A DNA stretch of 64,000 bases, taken from positions 14,449,000-14,512,999 of the forward strand of contig OV121096.1 of NCBI GenBank assembly GCA_921293015.1. The letters run 5' to 3'. Below the pieces are notes generated by a model. That model had not been told where the DNA came from and did not search any database. It saw only the letters and a program-made list of their open reading frames with translations. The position numbers were made by a program, and so were the translations under genes. Of the stretch, positions 11,320 through 22,000 are shown piece after piece. The stretch's first letter is position 1. Every line of letters starts with the position of its first letter. The DNA is from Phorcus lineatus. Lineage: Eukaryota > Mollusca > Gastropoda > Trochida > Trochidae.

Positions 11320-13646
11320 TCAGCCTACAATCTTATCATTGATTCCCTGCGGTTGAAAGGAATGGAGCTTAAATATCCACCTTAATTCTAAGGATCGTCT
11401 CTTAGCGGTGGTTGCATCAAGATCAGGGTTTTCTCTGAGTTGTGCAATGATTTCATGCTTGAGATCATCTTTGCCATGACTTTGTGAATTAAAGTGTAAA
11501 GCGACAGGTTTGTCTCTTGTATGACTAATGTCGGCAAAGTGTTCAGAGAGTCTAATTTTAAAACATCTTTTTGTTTCTCCCACATTTTGTTTACTGCATT
11601 TTTTGCAGGTGAGTAGGTAAACTACATTGCGTGATTCACACGTGTAGTGGCGTTTGCGGAATACCTGGTGAGTTACAGAGCTAGAGAATTGGTCTGTGGC
11701 ATTAATATTACTGCAGATTTTACAGTTATGTTTATCATACGGTTTGTCAATAAATTGTACACATTTTCCACTGATTTGTGGCTGTGTAGTGGGGTAGGTG
11801 ATAGTGGCCCTAACCAAGTGGTCTTTTAGGGTTTTATTTCTCCTATATGCCGCAACATGTGGGGAGTTAAACACTTGTTTGCAAATGTCAGAGCCAGTGA
11901 GTAGATGCCACCGGCGTCTGATAATGGCATCGAGCTCCATGCTTAATGGATTGTAATCGCTGACTAACACTGCTCTTTGTTTGGGGGCAGTGTTTGTAGT
12001 CTTAGTGGATAAGAGTGTTTTCCTATCTGTACTATTGGCCCTGGTTTTGTTAAGCTGTATGTGTTTTCTAGGGTACCCCCGTTTGAGGTAGTAACCTAGG
12101 AGATTGAGACTATGTTTCTCATATTCTAGAGCTGAGGTGCAAATGCGTTTCAGTCTTAGAAACTGACTAAAAGGACCTTTAGTCTTAATGTGTTTGGGGT
12201 GACACAAGGTGTACAGCAAGTAAGAGTGAGTGTCCGTGGGTTTGCAATAGAGATTGAACTCCAGTTTGTGAGTGTCTTTATTGAAGATTACCCAGGTATC
12301 TAGGAATGCGACTTTATCACGTGAGAATTCTGCCGTGAACTTGATTGAGTGGTGTGCTTCATTTAGGTATTTAATGAAGTGTTCTAGGTGAGTGGTGCCT
12401 AGAGTCCAAATAAGGAAGATATCATCAATGAACCTGACAAAAAGGTGTGGTTTATCTGGATATTGTGAGAGGAGAGATTGTTCCAATTCACCCATAAAAA
12501 TATTGGCATAGGAGGGTGCAACCTTCGTGCCCATGGCAGTGCCCCCGACTTGGAGATAATTTTGGCCGTTAAAAACGAATTTTTGTGTGTGTAGCACTGA
12601 TTTGAGGAGATTGAGGAGACCTGTGGGGCTGATCGTCCAGTCTGGTTTGAACTTTCTGATTGCCTTAGCAACTGATCTAAGACCTTCACCATTTGGAATA
12701 TTAGTGTAATGACGTCCATTGTGACTAATAGAACATCACTATTTTTGCTAAGGTCGGTGTTCTCTAACCTTTGGATGAAATGTGTAGTATCCCTAATATA
12801 GCTAGGGTACTGTTTGACAAATTCTTTAATGTGTTCATCAACAAAGCTACTGATTTTCTCAGGGGCGGTGTTATTGCCGCTAATGATAGGTCGGCCTGGA
12901 ACTTTACCTGGGGTTAGGCATTTGTGAATTTTGGGTAGAAGATAGAATCTACCTGCCGTACAGTCGGTGGGTAAGAGACCCAAGTAAACTTTTTGCGACA
13001 GTTCTTCTTTTAAGTAGAGATTGGTGAGGTCTCTGCTTATGTGGCTAGAGAAATTCTTTAATTTGCAATAGAACTTGCTATCAGACAGCTGCCTGGTAGC
13101 TTCAGTTATGTAATCCGTTGTGTTTTGAATTACCACTGCTGAACCTTTATCTGCCTTCTTAATGATAATGTCATTATTTCGTTTGAGGCGATTTAACGCA
13201 GTTAATTCTTTTTGTGTAATGTTACACCGTTTGAATTTAATTTCTTGAGTTTTAAAGAAATCATTGGTAACTGCTTTGATGAATGATTCAAGACTATGAT
13301 CATTACTATAAGGTGGTTGCCATTTGCTTTTTAGACCAAATTTTATGTCTAAATTTGATTTAGGGCTAATGTCTGCCAAATCATGGAAGAAGTGAGAAAT
13401 GCGCATTTTTCTGAAAAATTGCTTTAAGTCAGAAAACGTTTGACTCTTATTGGCATTACATGGTGTAGGGCTAAATGTTAGACCTTTGTTGAGAAGAAAA
13501 AGCTCATACTCATTAAGTTGATAATTGGATAAATTAACAACAAAATCATCCGAATAAGAATTAGAGGCTTTATTGTCAACACTATTGTTGGACAGGTTCT
13601 CACAAATGTGAGAGTTGTTGTTCAGGTCCAGCGACTTAGCCAACAT
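11320..13646 (-). pseudogene. Penelope-like retroelement ORF (RT plus GIY-YIG), one frameshift
   Basis: Two overlapping minus-strand frames together encode one Penelope-type polyprotein. The first starts at an ATG at 13646 and stays meaningful to about 12718, with KADKGSAVVI, FYLLPKIHK, PGRPIISG and VTMDV (first catalytic Asp). A frameshift at about 12718 moves the sequence into the second frame, open from about 12717 to 11320, with GGTAMGTKVAPSYAN, RFIDDIFLIW (catalytic Asp pair), VAFLDT, HYTC and a C-terminal GIY-YIG-type endonuclease (NVVYLLTCKKC...NVGET...RLSEH). The endonuclease has CxxC pairs as usual for the family, but the tyrosine of the YIG element is Asn here (QNVGET). Total length about 775 codons. 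One frameshift and no other visible stop indicates a young copy. The joined product is not made unless frameshifting occurs. Confidence 0.93.
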
Positions 13647-13904
13647 GGCCAGTGCTTGTTGAGGGTCCTGTTTATTGTGATCACCTCTCTTGCCACATTT
13701 GGCTTCGGGGCGCCGCCGCTGTCGGGGTTGAGGTGGCGGTCGTTGACGTCTAACTGGGCGTCTTTGTCTAGAACTCCGTCTTGAGCAGTATAATACCCGC
13801 TCTCAGTCAATTAGTTGCTATGACAACAGCTCATCTCAACACACGGTTCAGTACCAGTGTCATCACACTGTAAAATGGCATGCTGCCAACCCGGCACAAG
13901 AGCA
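13647..13904 (-). other. Leader region of the Penelope-like element
   Basis: Between the ATG at 13646 and the promoter-like block lies GC-richer sequence with a short out-of-frame ORF (13622-13810, minus). Its frame does not continue into the RT frame. I take this as 5' leader or long-terminal-repeat-like sequence of the element. Confidence 0.45.
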
Positions 13905-13905
13905 A

Positions 13906-14000
13906 TGACGTCACAATACGCGCGACGCTCCCGCTCACTAGACTGTTACGTCACAATCAGCAATCAACACCTCTAACACCGCTAAGAAGGTCTATATAAT
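13906..14000 (+). promoter_or_regulatory. Promoter-like block: CRE sites and TATA box ahead of a ribozyme
   Basis: A perfect cyclic-AMP-response-element palindrome TGACGTCA lies at 13906-13913 and a near match TTACGTCA at 13946-13953. A TATATAAT box is at 13993-14000. The hammerhead begins at 14017, within the distance at which transcription would start from the TATA box. The block points rightward, opposite to the Penelope frame. It could be a promoter in an inverted terminal repeat of the element, or of a small ribozyme-bearing retroposon. Activity is inferred from motif spacing only. Confidence 0.5.
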
Positions 14001-14016
14001 GGCTGTACACACACAA

Positions 14017-14071
14017 GCCCGTCAGTCTGATGAGTCCTACTCAAGGGACGAAACCGGTCACTCTAACAGGC
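14017..14071 (+). ncRNA. Hammerhead ribozyme (type I, minimal stem III)
   Basis: All core parts are in order: CTGATGA (14027-14033), stem II GTCC/GGAC with an 8-base loop (14034-14049), GAAA (14050-14053), a minimal stem III formed within ACCGGT (14053-14058) and the cleavage site after C14059. Stem I pairs AGT (14024-14026) with ACT (14060-14062) and, beyond an internal loop, GCC (14017-14019) with GGC (14069-14071). Such small type I hammerheads with two-base stem III loops are known from Penelope-like elements and retrozymes, where they work as dimers or co-transcriptionally. Here it lies about 370 bases upstream of the Penelope ATG but on the opposite strand. No second copy was found in the window. 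Confidence 0.88.
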
Positions 14072-14563
14072 ACCATCAAAGCCCATCTCCCACGGTGTAA
14101 CCCCCACCGTAGCTTCACATGCATAGATTTTTAGTTCTCTTTTTCTATTTAGTTTGAGTTCATCCCATACCATAGATAGTATGAAAGGTAATGTCAATAT
14201 CAATGGCAAGAGATACGATCTACGACCATTTATTGTGTTTTCAGTCACACACGATCATTACTGAGCCGAGTGGCTTGCTTCACTCAGTTGCTTGTCCACA
14301 TAAATGGCTGACACATAAATGGCTGACTTCCGATGAACAGTCCTGCGGTGGAGGTTTAGTGAAACCTATGAATAACTAAGGGTGCGTGGTAATATCATAA
14401 TCTGACATTTGATTTTCTTTCCAAACTTATTGACTACAGATATAGATTGTAGATAAAAAAGTTAACAAATTACCAAATTTTCAACTCTTTCCAGTTAATA
14501 TTCATTGAAATATTGCTTTTTAATGAGCGAAGTGATCTGTTTACTCCCTGTTCTATTGATAAA
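14072..14563. other. Non-coding stretch after the ribozyme
   Basis: Contains a local palindrome ACGGTGTAACCCCCACCGT near 14092-14110 and a duplicated ATAAATGGCTGAC at about 14299-14325. No gene is supported. Confidence 0.4.
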
Positions 14564-14565
14564 TA

Positions 14566-14932
14566 CCGTATTCGACTTAATAACCGCCCACTCCCCTATA
14601 AGCGCCCACCCACCACGTTTTTGAGTGAACAATATGCGTCCTGATTTAGCGCCCACCTATCAACATTGCTTACCTTGCATGCTGATTCATTGAGGAAGGT
14701 TTTTCAGTCTTGCAATAAGTCTTTTACTTCCACTAAAGTGAAGAATACAGGGTATTTCAAGACCCCCAGCCACCACCAAAATGATAAAACTTATAAAACC
14801 ATATTTCAAAGACATGTGTATCGTAAGAAAACACTTTCAAGACTAAACTTGAGGAAAATTTTTATCGTTTTAATTAGCGCCCCCTTTTACCAATTTTTTA
14901 AGCGCCCTGGGCGCTTATCACGTCGAATACGG
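14566..14932. mobile_element. 367-bp MITE with CCGTATTCGAC ends, TA target
   Basis: The left end TA-CCGTATTCGACTTAATAA and the right end CGTCGAATACGG-TA are inverted copies bounded by TA on both sides. Further inside, both ends carry AGCGCCC blocks. A TA duplication is the rule for Tc1/mariner and some other DNA transposon groups. The only open frame inside (14666-14935) has no recognisable motif and runs across the right end, so it is probably incidental. Confidence 0.8.
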
Positions 14933-15364
14933 TAAGTGAAATTATTGAGGTGGGGGTGATTTTGGTTTTAATGCCACTTTCTAGAGAATATCACGGTTGA
15001 TGTATTATTATGATATAAAGCTTAATTCTTTAATGTTTTTGGCTATTTTGTAGGATTTTCCAATGCAAAGAAAGCAAGTTGTTATTTTAATATTTAATTG
15101 ATTAATTATAATAATTGAACAGTTAAACCTTTCTTGGATTTCTTAAATTAAATCTTACGTGACACAGAGTGTGTTTAATGATTTTTAATTTGGCTTTAGT
15201 AAGAGCCAAAATAACCTTATAACCTGAGTTAAGCTAAAATCGCTTCCATAAACTTGAATTCAATAAACTTGAATTTGAAATTATGTCTTCTTTGAGAGGC
15301 ATTTAAAAGTTGGTGAGATGAATAGAGAACAAGTTATATGGATTTACAACTTCTTTATTGCAGG

Positions 15365-15450
15365 ATTGTGACATTTCAGTGTAGATACTAACACCGTTAT
15401 CATTATTGCTTGATAACGGTGTTAGTATCTACACCGAAACATTTTTTTTT
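15365..15450. repeat. Near-perfect 24-bp hairpin
   Basis: GTGTAGATACTAACACCGTT and four further bases (15379-15402) are followed by an 8-base spacer and then the reverse complement (15411-15434). Pairing continues imperfectly outward through ATTTCAG and CGAAACAT. This is one of the longest exact hairpins in the window. It may be a MITE collapsed to its ends or a foldback element. No small-RNA context can be judged. Confidence 0.7.
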
Positions 15451-15559
15451 GCGTGCTCCATTGTCCGGTTTTCGATTACAAAACACAACGTAAAAGTCGT
15501 TTATTGTCACTATACTGAACTGACAAGCATTAGGATTCTGATTTTCTGAAACAACCACT

Positions 15560-15634
15560 ATTTCTCGATAAAATAACACCATTTGTAAAGTTTGACATAT
15601 TTGACTCCAACAACATACTCTGTTGCCCGTTAAG
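15560..15634. repeat. Diverged right end of the TTAA MITE family
   Basis: The text around GACATATTTGACTCCAACAACA, followed by a decayed CTCTGTTGCCCGTTAA, parallels the right end of the complete MITE at 3734-4041 (GGCATATATGACTCCAACAACT...CTCTTTAA). The left end is not recognisable nearby. Confidence 0.5.
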
Positions 15635-16000
15635 CCTAATGAAATGCAAGATATTTGGTGACTAGAAGGTATTTTGACACCAAATATACACTGAGCAGCT
15701 GAATGATTTCTTTTCTTGACCAGAAATATGACATTATATGCTCAATATTTGGAAAAATGAAATGATTATTTGACTGTAAATATTTTCCAAATATATCAAT
15801 ATTGATTAAAATGCTATTCTACACTATCAATCTATGTTTAAGAAACAGTAAAATTTGAAGCTGTGGCAAGTGTTGTATTGACATAATTTGATTTTATAAT
15901 TATACCATGAAAACAGGTAATATCAAATAAATCAGTAAAAATGGGCAACTGTTTTTTAAATGTCAACTAGATTTAACAAAAGAATAAAACAAGTGTTAAC

Positions 16001-17813
16001 TTAAAGAGGAGAAGTAATGCATAATTTTAATTATTACAAATTATTATCTGTATTCGCGTCACTTACAAGAATCAATAGAGCTAAAAAATAAGAAAATATA
16101 TGGTTTAATTCGACTACTAGGAGACCTTTTATACCCGTTTTGGATAAGCGCCTAATGAGATTGGCGAACGCTTAAACAAAATCACCGAAGCATGACTTGA
16201 AGCCACGCCCAGTGTGTGATGTGCTAATCGTCAGCTGAAACTCCATCCCTTTGATTTTCTCTGTGTTTTTGAGCTAATTCAACAGCAAAATAGAGGAAAC
16301 AGCATGACCGAAAGAATTCCAAAATACTATATGTAACTGCTTCATGATATCAACTTTCCTTCTCAGTCGTCAAATCCATTTTGATTGGACTGTGACAATC
16401 CTTGGACGCGGTTTTCTTGGGTGGGTTTATAAATTTATCAAAAAGGTTAAGAACTTGGTCGGTGAGAGATCCACCACTATGGGATAACACGTAGTGTTAT
16501 ATCATGTATTTATCGATATGAAGTTTCAATTGTCTCGAAAAAATTAAAGTTTTTGTAATAAACAGGAGACAATGTAAAAAACATTTTAATGTTTACTGTA
16601 GAAAAAATTATTTTGTTTCACTTCACTTTCATGACAACTTAGTACTTAGTGGATGATTCGTTTGTATTTATCTAACATATATTATATTGTTATCTAGTAT
16701 AGCATCTCACACCGTGTTGCAATATCTCTGTCTTTTAATTTAACAGTCATTGACATGAAAAGATACCTGGTGCAAACATCTTATGTAATCCTAAAGAATG
16801 TTGGTACCCATTATTCACGATGTACTTTTTTTAAGTGCATGAGCCAAATCTCCTTCTTTTAATTTATTGGTTAAATACATATTCTACAAGTTCATTGGTT
16901 CAAAATGACTGGACGCCGTGACAATAAACTAAGTAGCAGTCGAATGCCAACAGTTACGCCATTATGATAGGACATATATTCCACTTGGCGGGTCCAAGGC
17001 GTGAAAATTCAAAAGGTATAACCAGCGTTCGAAATACCTGCCTGCCCGACCGCCCGGGACAGGTTGTTTTTAACTCGGACTGTTAAATTTTCAATAACCC
17101 CTGTCCGACGGTCGGGTAAAAGTTAAATCTTATCAAATTTATTAAGGTTTAGTGGGTAGGCATGTTTCGGTCAGGGTTGGCAAGTTTTTGAGCTAGCCAG
17201 CCCTGTGGTCTGGCTTAAATTCTTGGGAGTTTCATACTCTGGTATAATTAAGAGACCATTAAATCAAGAATTGAAATTGAATGCGATAAGATTACATAAC
17301 TGCCACCTGTGTGTCATAAAACTATAAGACTAGTTAAAACAGTCTGATTGTTGTGACAACATTTGGCAGACGTCATAATTGATGTACACATGCTATTGGA
17401 TAGTGCGCATAGCATCATATTAAAACACTGTCTTTCACTTGGAACAATACAAATAATTAAAGATGTATTTAACATCAATTTATCAGAGGTTTGAGTTGTA
17501 TGGATGACTTTAGATATGTTTAAACAGTTGTTAAGACTGTGAGATTTCCTGTTGTTTTTTCATTAAGGAGGTTATACTTCCGCCAACTAGCACGTCATGC
17601 GGCAGGACACGCCTCAGTGACCACGGTCCAGTTCAGTTCTGTTCAGTTCTGGTGCTAATTAGCAGGTGATTCGAAAAAGCCGTATTAAAGTTGTTTATCG
17701 GTCGATTTCGAAAATTTAAATTCAAGGTACTGGTAAATTAGAATATATATTTTATGAATCACGAAAGTTGCCATAGGTCATTTCAGTCGATCTTTAACAT
17801 TTAATGATGGAAA
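16001..17813. mobile_element. Long-inverted-repeat element, copy 2 (internally deleted)
   Basis: Homologous to 5039-7445: the opening CTTAAAGAGGAGAAGTAA, the segment around CCTTGGACGCGGTTTTCTTG and the closing region around CCAACTAGCACGTCA all recur in order. The interior differs: about 850 bases present in copy 1 (roughly 6226-7070, including the acidic ORF) are replaced by under 100 bases here, and copy 2 carries an extra insert at 17021-17234. Copy 2 is thus a shorter derivative, as expected for non-autonomous members. Confidence 0.65.
17021..17234. mobile_element. hAT-type MITE inserted in copy 2
   Basis: Copy 1 reads AAAGGTATAATTAGAGACC without interruption, whereas copy 2 has about 215 extra bases between GGTATAA and a second GGTATAATTA. 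The insert starts CAGCGTTCGAAATA and ends with the complement of CAGAGTATGAAAC, giving rough inverted ends. The GC-rich left half (CGACCGCCCGGGACAGG, GTCCGACGGTCGGG) is of a type I associate with hAT-derived MITEs. The empty site in copy 1 makes the insertion call firm; the family is less sure. Confidence 0.65.
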
Positions 17814-17837
17814 AATATGTAATTAGCATAACTAACG

Positions 17838-17950
17838 CCTGTGGCTGAATTTTCCAGCGCTGTGAGTTGTGACGTTTTTTTCTATAAAGGGTGTATTCAC
17901 ATGGTGAATTCCAGATGTAAATGCATATTATACGTGGAATTAATGATAAT
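17838..17950 (+). repeat. Dispersed repeat 'CTGTGGCTGAATTTTCCAGCGC', copy A
   Basis: CTGTGGCTGAATTTTCCAGC followed by a GGGTGTATTCACATGG block recurs at 63800-63960 in the same orientation and at 34810-35041 reversed. Of the three this copy is the shortest. No coding capacity. Confidence 0.6.
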
Positions 17951-18279
17951 TCTTTTCAGTTGACAAAGGTGATAAAAATATAAAAAATTGCAAAATAGTT
18001 AAAATTGCATGTCACATCATTGCCGCTTTTTATTTTTTGTTGCACACATGCAAATTTCATAATGAATCAAAGGCAATTCTTTTCCCTTTACAATGATGTA
18101 AAAATTGTAAAGTTTCGCCCCACCCATTCTAAAGATACAAATTGCAAAAGATCGAGGGTAGGTTTGGGATGCAGCTCGTATTTAATGTCTCGTATTTGGT
18201 TCCCAAGTCATTTGGTTCTTCTTGCCTGTCTCTACAATTTCAGCGTCTTCTACGGTTGACATGAGCAACACTGACTTCC

Positions 18280-19212
18280 TGTCCTCCTCTTTGGCTTGTC
18301 AGGATTGTGTACTTTGAAACTGAGATTGCCATTCCAACTTTCAAGGCACTAACCCATCTTCAAACCAAAGGGTTGTGTGGCTTGTAAACTCTAGAAAAAC
18401 AATGTAGGATCCTCTGGTACAAATAGCCAAGATTATTGATTGGTGAAAAATGTGGTCTGTTTCGTCCCAGCATTTGGTTGTTATCATTCAAATGTATGTA
18501 CGTGAGCAATAACCTGAACATGTCACGAGGCATGCATTTGGTAAAGAAAGGCGTCGACGTCACATCACTCGTTGACCAATACTAATAGAAAAGGTTTTCT
18601 GTACAACCAGAGACATTGCTATAGTCATTGCTACAAATTCTTTAATTTCTTCAGCATTCATATCATACCATTGCCTCAAACTAGAACATGTTTCAGAACT
18701 TTATCATCAACCTGTTGGTGGAAGTATCTGTTGGTTTCTGCTGCCAGTGATCCATAATCATCTTCATGAAAAAACAACCCAAAATAGTGTACAGGTTGTG
18801 GATTATCAGGCAATTCTCTGAACTGTCCTAATCCTGTGTTGCCAGTAAAATGCAAATCAACACGTCCATGTAGCCTCTGCCTCTCTGTCAAGCACTCTAT
18901 AAAGTTGTCAAGGTTATCAAAATGTGTGTCCATTTCATTGTATTGCTCATCAAAGCCACTGAACTCTTCCTCTGTGGAAGTACCAACCATAGCAATTTCA
19001 CCCTTACTAGCTAATATGTCCCTTGCAATGTTTCTTATTTCTTGATCTCTATTGATATATAACATCATGTCACTATCACTGTCACTACTTCTCTCATCAG
19101 TTGATTCCATATCAGAAGCTACATCGGCATGGACCTCGTTGATGAATTCGTCGTTGCTTGACGTTGATAGACCTTCCCAACCCCTAGTCCTCGGCCTTCT
19201 GGGCTTAGGCAT
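18280..19212 (-). pseudogene. piggyBac transposase remnant, N-terminal half
   Basis: From an ATG at 19212 an acidic N-terminus (STSSNDEFINEV, DSDSDMM) leads into HYFGLFFHEDDYGSLAAETN (about 18770), the piggyBac landmark for F-LFF...ETNRY. After frameshifts come MNAEEIKEFVAMTIAM (about 18650) and PFFTKCMPRDMFRLLLTYIH and LNDN (18500-18560), then LSFKVHNPDKPKR in another frame (about 18310). The order matches PGBD-type transposases up to just past the first catalytic Asp region, which is damaged. The remaining catalytic half is missing. Several frameshifts make it non-functional. TTAA ends were not located. Confidence 0.8.
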
Positions 19213-19367
19213 CTTTCACATTAATCTGTAATTGATTGAAAAAAATATAGGCACATGCAAGATATAACATTAACATGTGAACTATTGTACAGAGAAATTC
19301 AATGTGAGCGTCATGGAAATTCAGTCGCCACATTTCGTAAGTGTTTGAAAAAAGTTTGCTGTTTCCA

Positions 19368-19833
19368 TCTTCAAAGATAAGTTTCTTGGTCGAGGGATCT
19401 AATTTTTTTAAACAGCCACTAAGATTTTGTTGACAGAAATTGTCCTGTCCTTGTTATTCAACTATACAAAAATCAAAAACCAGGACAAATTCCATTGCGG
19501 ACACTTTCTAACTGTCTGACAACATGTCACACCACTTTGCGGACAACACCGACGGCTAACACTTCTTTGCCGACAACACCGATGGCTGCGGACGACTGCC
19601 TTCTATGTCAGGGAAGTTCAGATTGTCATTTGTGGGTTACAAGTGTTTTTCATCTCTTTAATTCTCTTCTGTAAATGAGAGATTCAACGGACCTAGCCGG
19701 ACCCTGACACTTGTTCACTCGACAGAATGAACACATACTCTCCCGACAAATATAGCAAAATGTTTGACACCACGGAATAACAAAAGTTTATTTTCTAAAA
19801 TCAGATCCCTCGACCAAGAATCTTTGAAAAATT
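19368..19833. mobile_element. Inverted-repeat element with TCTTGGTCGAGGGATCT ends
   Basis: TTCAAAGAT and TCTTGGTCGAGGGATCT at 19370-19402 reappear as reverse complement at 19798-19833 (AGATCCCTCGACCAAGA, ATCTTTGAA). Between them lies a GC-richer stretch with repeated GACAACACCGA(C/T)GGCT. This looks like a non-autonomous element. Outer limits and target duplication are uncertain. Confidence 0.55.
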
Positions 19834-20079
19834 CCCCATTGCCTAGTGGCCATGCCAGACAGGCGATCCCCAACATCATGTCTAAACCACGAAAAATTTC
19901 TTTTGACAAATTTCTTATTACCTGTTGGCGGTGCACGACGAAAAATCCCCTTATTCAAAAAAGACATCAGAAACTCTATAAATATAAATCCCGAAGTTAT
20001 GTCTTGGAGATTTTCATAGTTTATAAAACTCTATAATTGAACACTAAAGAAACAGTGTTTCCTTTATAATATATTTACT

Positions 20080-22000
20080 TATTTCATTTTATTTAAGACA
20101 TTTTTGCGGCGCTAGTTGTATCTTTATCCCATGAGCGCATATTCAAAATGTATATCAAATTAAACATTTTTTGTTCTTTACTTTGATATCAGAAGTTGTA
20201 GAGCATGCCATTTGGTAACGAAAATATGAAGTTCGAAAGTTGCCCAATCTTGTGCTTGTATTTATTTATGCACATGTGTGAATGATATATGGAATGAAGA
20301 ACATTGTTTCCTATTATTGAGAAAAATTTTACCCATTTATTTAGTGCAAAAGAAAGGTAAATGAAAATTGCGCTTCAGATCACATTATAACAAAAGCGAA
20401 AGTTAAAGTGCGGCGTTTGCTGTATATATTATACATACAAGTTATACATCAAATTGAAAACAATTTATTTCTCTTGACAATGATAAAAATGTATTTGGAA
20501 TGCATCATTTGGTTATGGAGATATGAAGTGGCAGAGTTTCCCTATTTGCGGTACGGAGAAACAAAGTTCTAAAGTTGTCCTTTTTACAGCACTTGTTGTG
20601 CCTTTATTTATTTTGCATAAATGATCTATGTAAGGAATTGAAGATGATTCTTTAATCGTTATCGTGATGTAAAATTTAACAAAAACTGCTTAGTGTTTTA
20701 GAAGAAATATAGTGTGAAAAAAAGGTACATTAAAATCGCGCTTCAGATCCCATGATAAGAAAAGTGACAAGAGTGTTCTTTGTTTTAATACATCAAATTG
20801 AAGACAACTTATTCCTCTTAACAATGATATACATGTTTTTGGAATGCGTCATTTGGTTACGGAGATATAAAGTGTCAAAATTGCTCTATTTGTGGCACTT
20901 ACTGTGTCTATATTTTTCGGTGTGAATGAACACATTTTATATCTAATAGAAGACCTTTTCTTCTTTATAGTGATATAACAGTTATCCAAATGTGCCAAGT
21001 GGTTCAAAAGATATGAAGTGCAAAAGGAAAGTAGATGACAGAATCACTAATCAGTTCACAAGGATAGAAGAGCATAATAAGCTGTTTTCAAGGGGTTGCT
21101 GGGTCTTCATAAATTTTTTACATTGAATTAAGGCAATCTCTCTCTATCTTTTGATATAAAAATTGTCAAAAAATGTTAAGCACATCTTGAGAAAAAATGG
21201 TGTGAAAAGTGGTTTAAAACTAAAAATATGTAAGAATCACCTTTCTTCCGCACATGCTGTATCTTCATTTCGCGTAGCACAGATATGTATTTTATATAAA
21301 CACTGTCGTGTACTTGGTAAGGAGGGGACGTTCCAACATGGCGACCAAAACAGTACGACAGAGATAGGTGTTCGATTCCATTGCTCGTTCCTCCTAATTG
21401 TCAAGTGATATGAATAAGGAATATGTTGGTGCAGCGTTTAGTTGCACAAACTTAAAAACGTAATTGCCATATAAAGTTGAAGTTTATCGCACTTATATTT
21501 TCGAAGCGGGGTTTGCTACTCTAAAAGTGTATTTTCCTATCCTTAAGGAGCTTGAATGTTATAAATATCGTCACACACAGTTGCTATCGGACGTAATATA
21601 GATTTCTGTGCAGTTGGAAGTGATTTGCTTGAGTAATTAATTAGTTATTGCCAAATTAAAAAGTCAACAAGGCAGCGTAGTTAACTCGTTTTTAAATCGG
21701 CAGAGGGGACTCATAAATAAAGGTTGGGAGAGGACCTTTTTGGATGGGAAGTGGACATAACAGGTTATGAGGGAACTCAATTTCAGATTTAATAAGAACT
21801 AACAATTGTCGTACTGTTTTGGTCGCCATCTTGGAACGTCCCCTCCTTACCGAGTACAAGACAGTAATAAAGAATTGAGGAAGATTTTCTTCTCTTTCAA
21901 ATGATCCTACCCATATCGAAATCTGCCCACAAGTTCAGATAATTGGGCGTGCAATAGGAGGGTGTGCATATGGTCTGAATACACGCATCTAAGTAAACAA
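20080..22000 (-). repeat. Complex degenerate repeat array, arm 1
   Basis: Blocks such as ATCAAATTGAAGACAA, GGAGATATGAAGTG and AAAATTGCGCTTCAGAT recur at intervals of about 200 bases. The reverse complement of 21160-21300 aligns well with 33290-33500 (for example ACATATTTTTAGTTTTA and TTTCTCAAGATGTGC in both). So this array and the one at 33.3-34.6 kb are inverted relatives. Interrupted at 21302-21865 by another element. No coding function visible. Confidence 0.6.
21302..21865. mobile_element. DNA transposon derivative with 58-bp inverted ends
   Basis: The first 58 bases, beginning ACTGTCGTGTACTTGG, and the last 58, complement of ACTGTCTTGTACTCGG, agree at 55 positions. Comparison with the homologous array at 33.3 kb shows that it interrupts a continuous repeat (TTTATATAAA before, AATAAAG after), so an ATAAA-type target duplication is likely. 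Inside, a plus-strand frame reads YVGAAFSCTN, faintly like the start of a THAP zinc finger, as in P-type transposases, but this is weak. Non-autonomous. Confidence 0.75.

Noticed and set aside
14191..14379. Small plus-strand frame after the ribozyme
   Set aside because: Short, includes a duplicated ATAAATGGCTGAC and no conserved motif.
18430..18500. Second hammerhead candidate (GGGACGAAAC on the minus strand near 18458)
   Set aside because: It lacks CTGATGA and stem II; the stretch is coding sequence of the piggyBac remnant.
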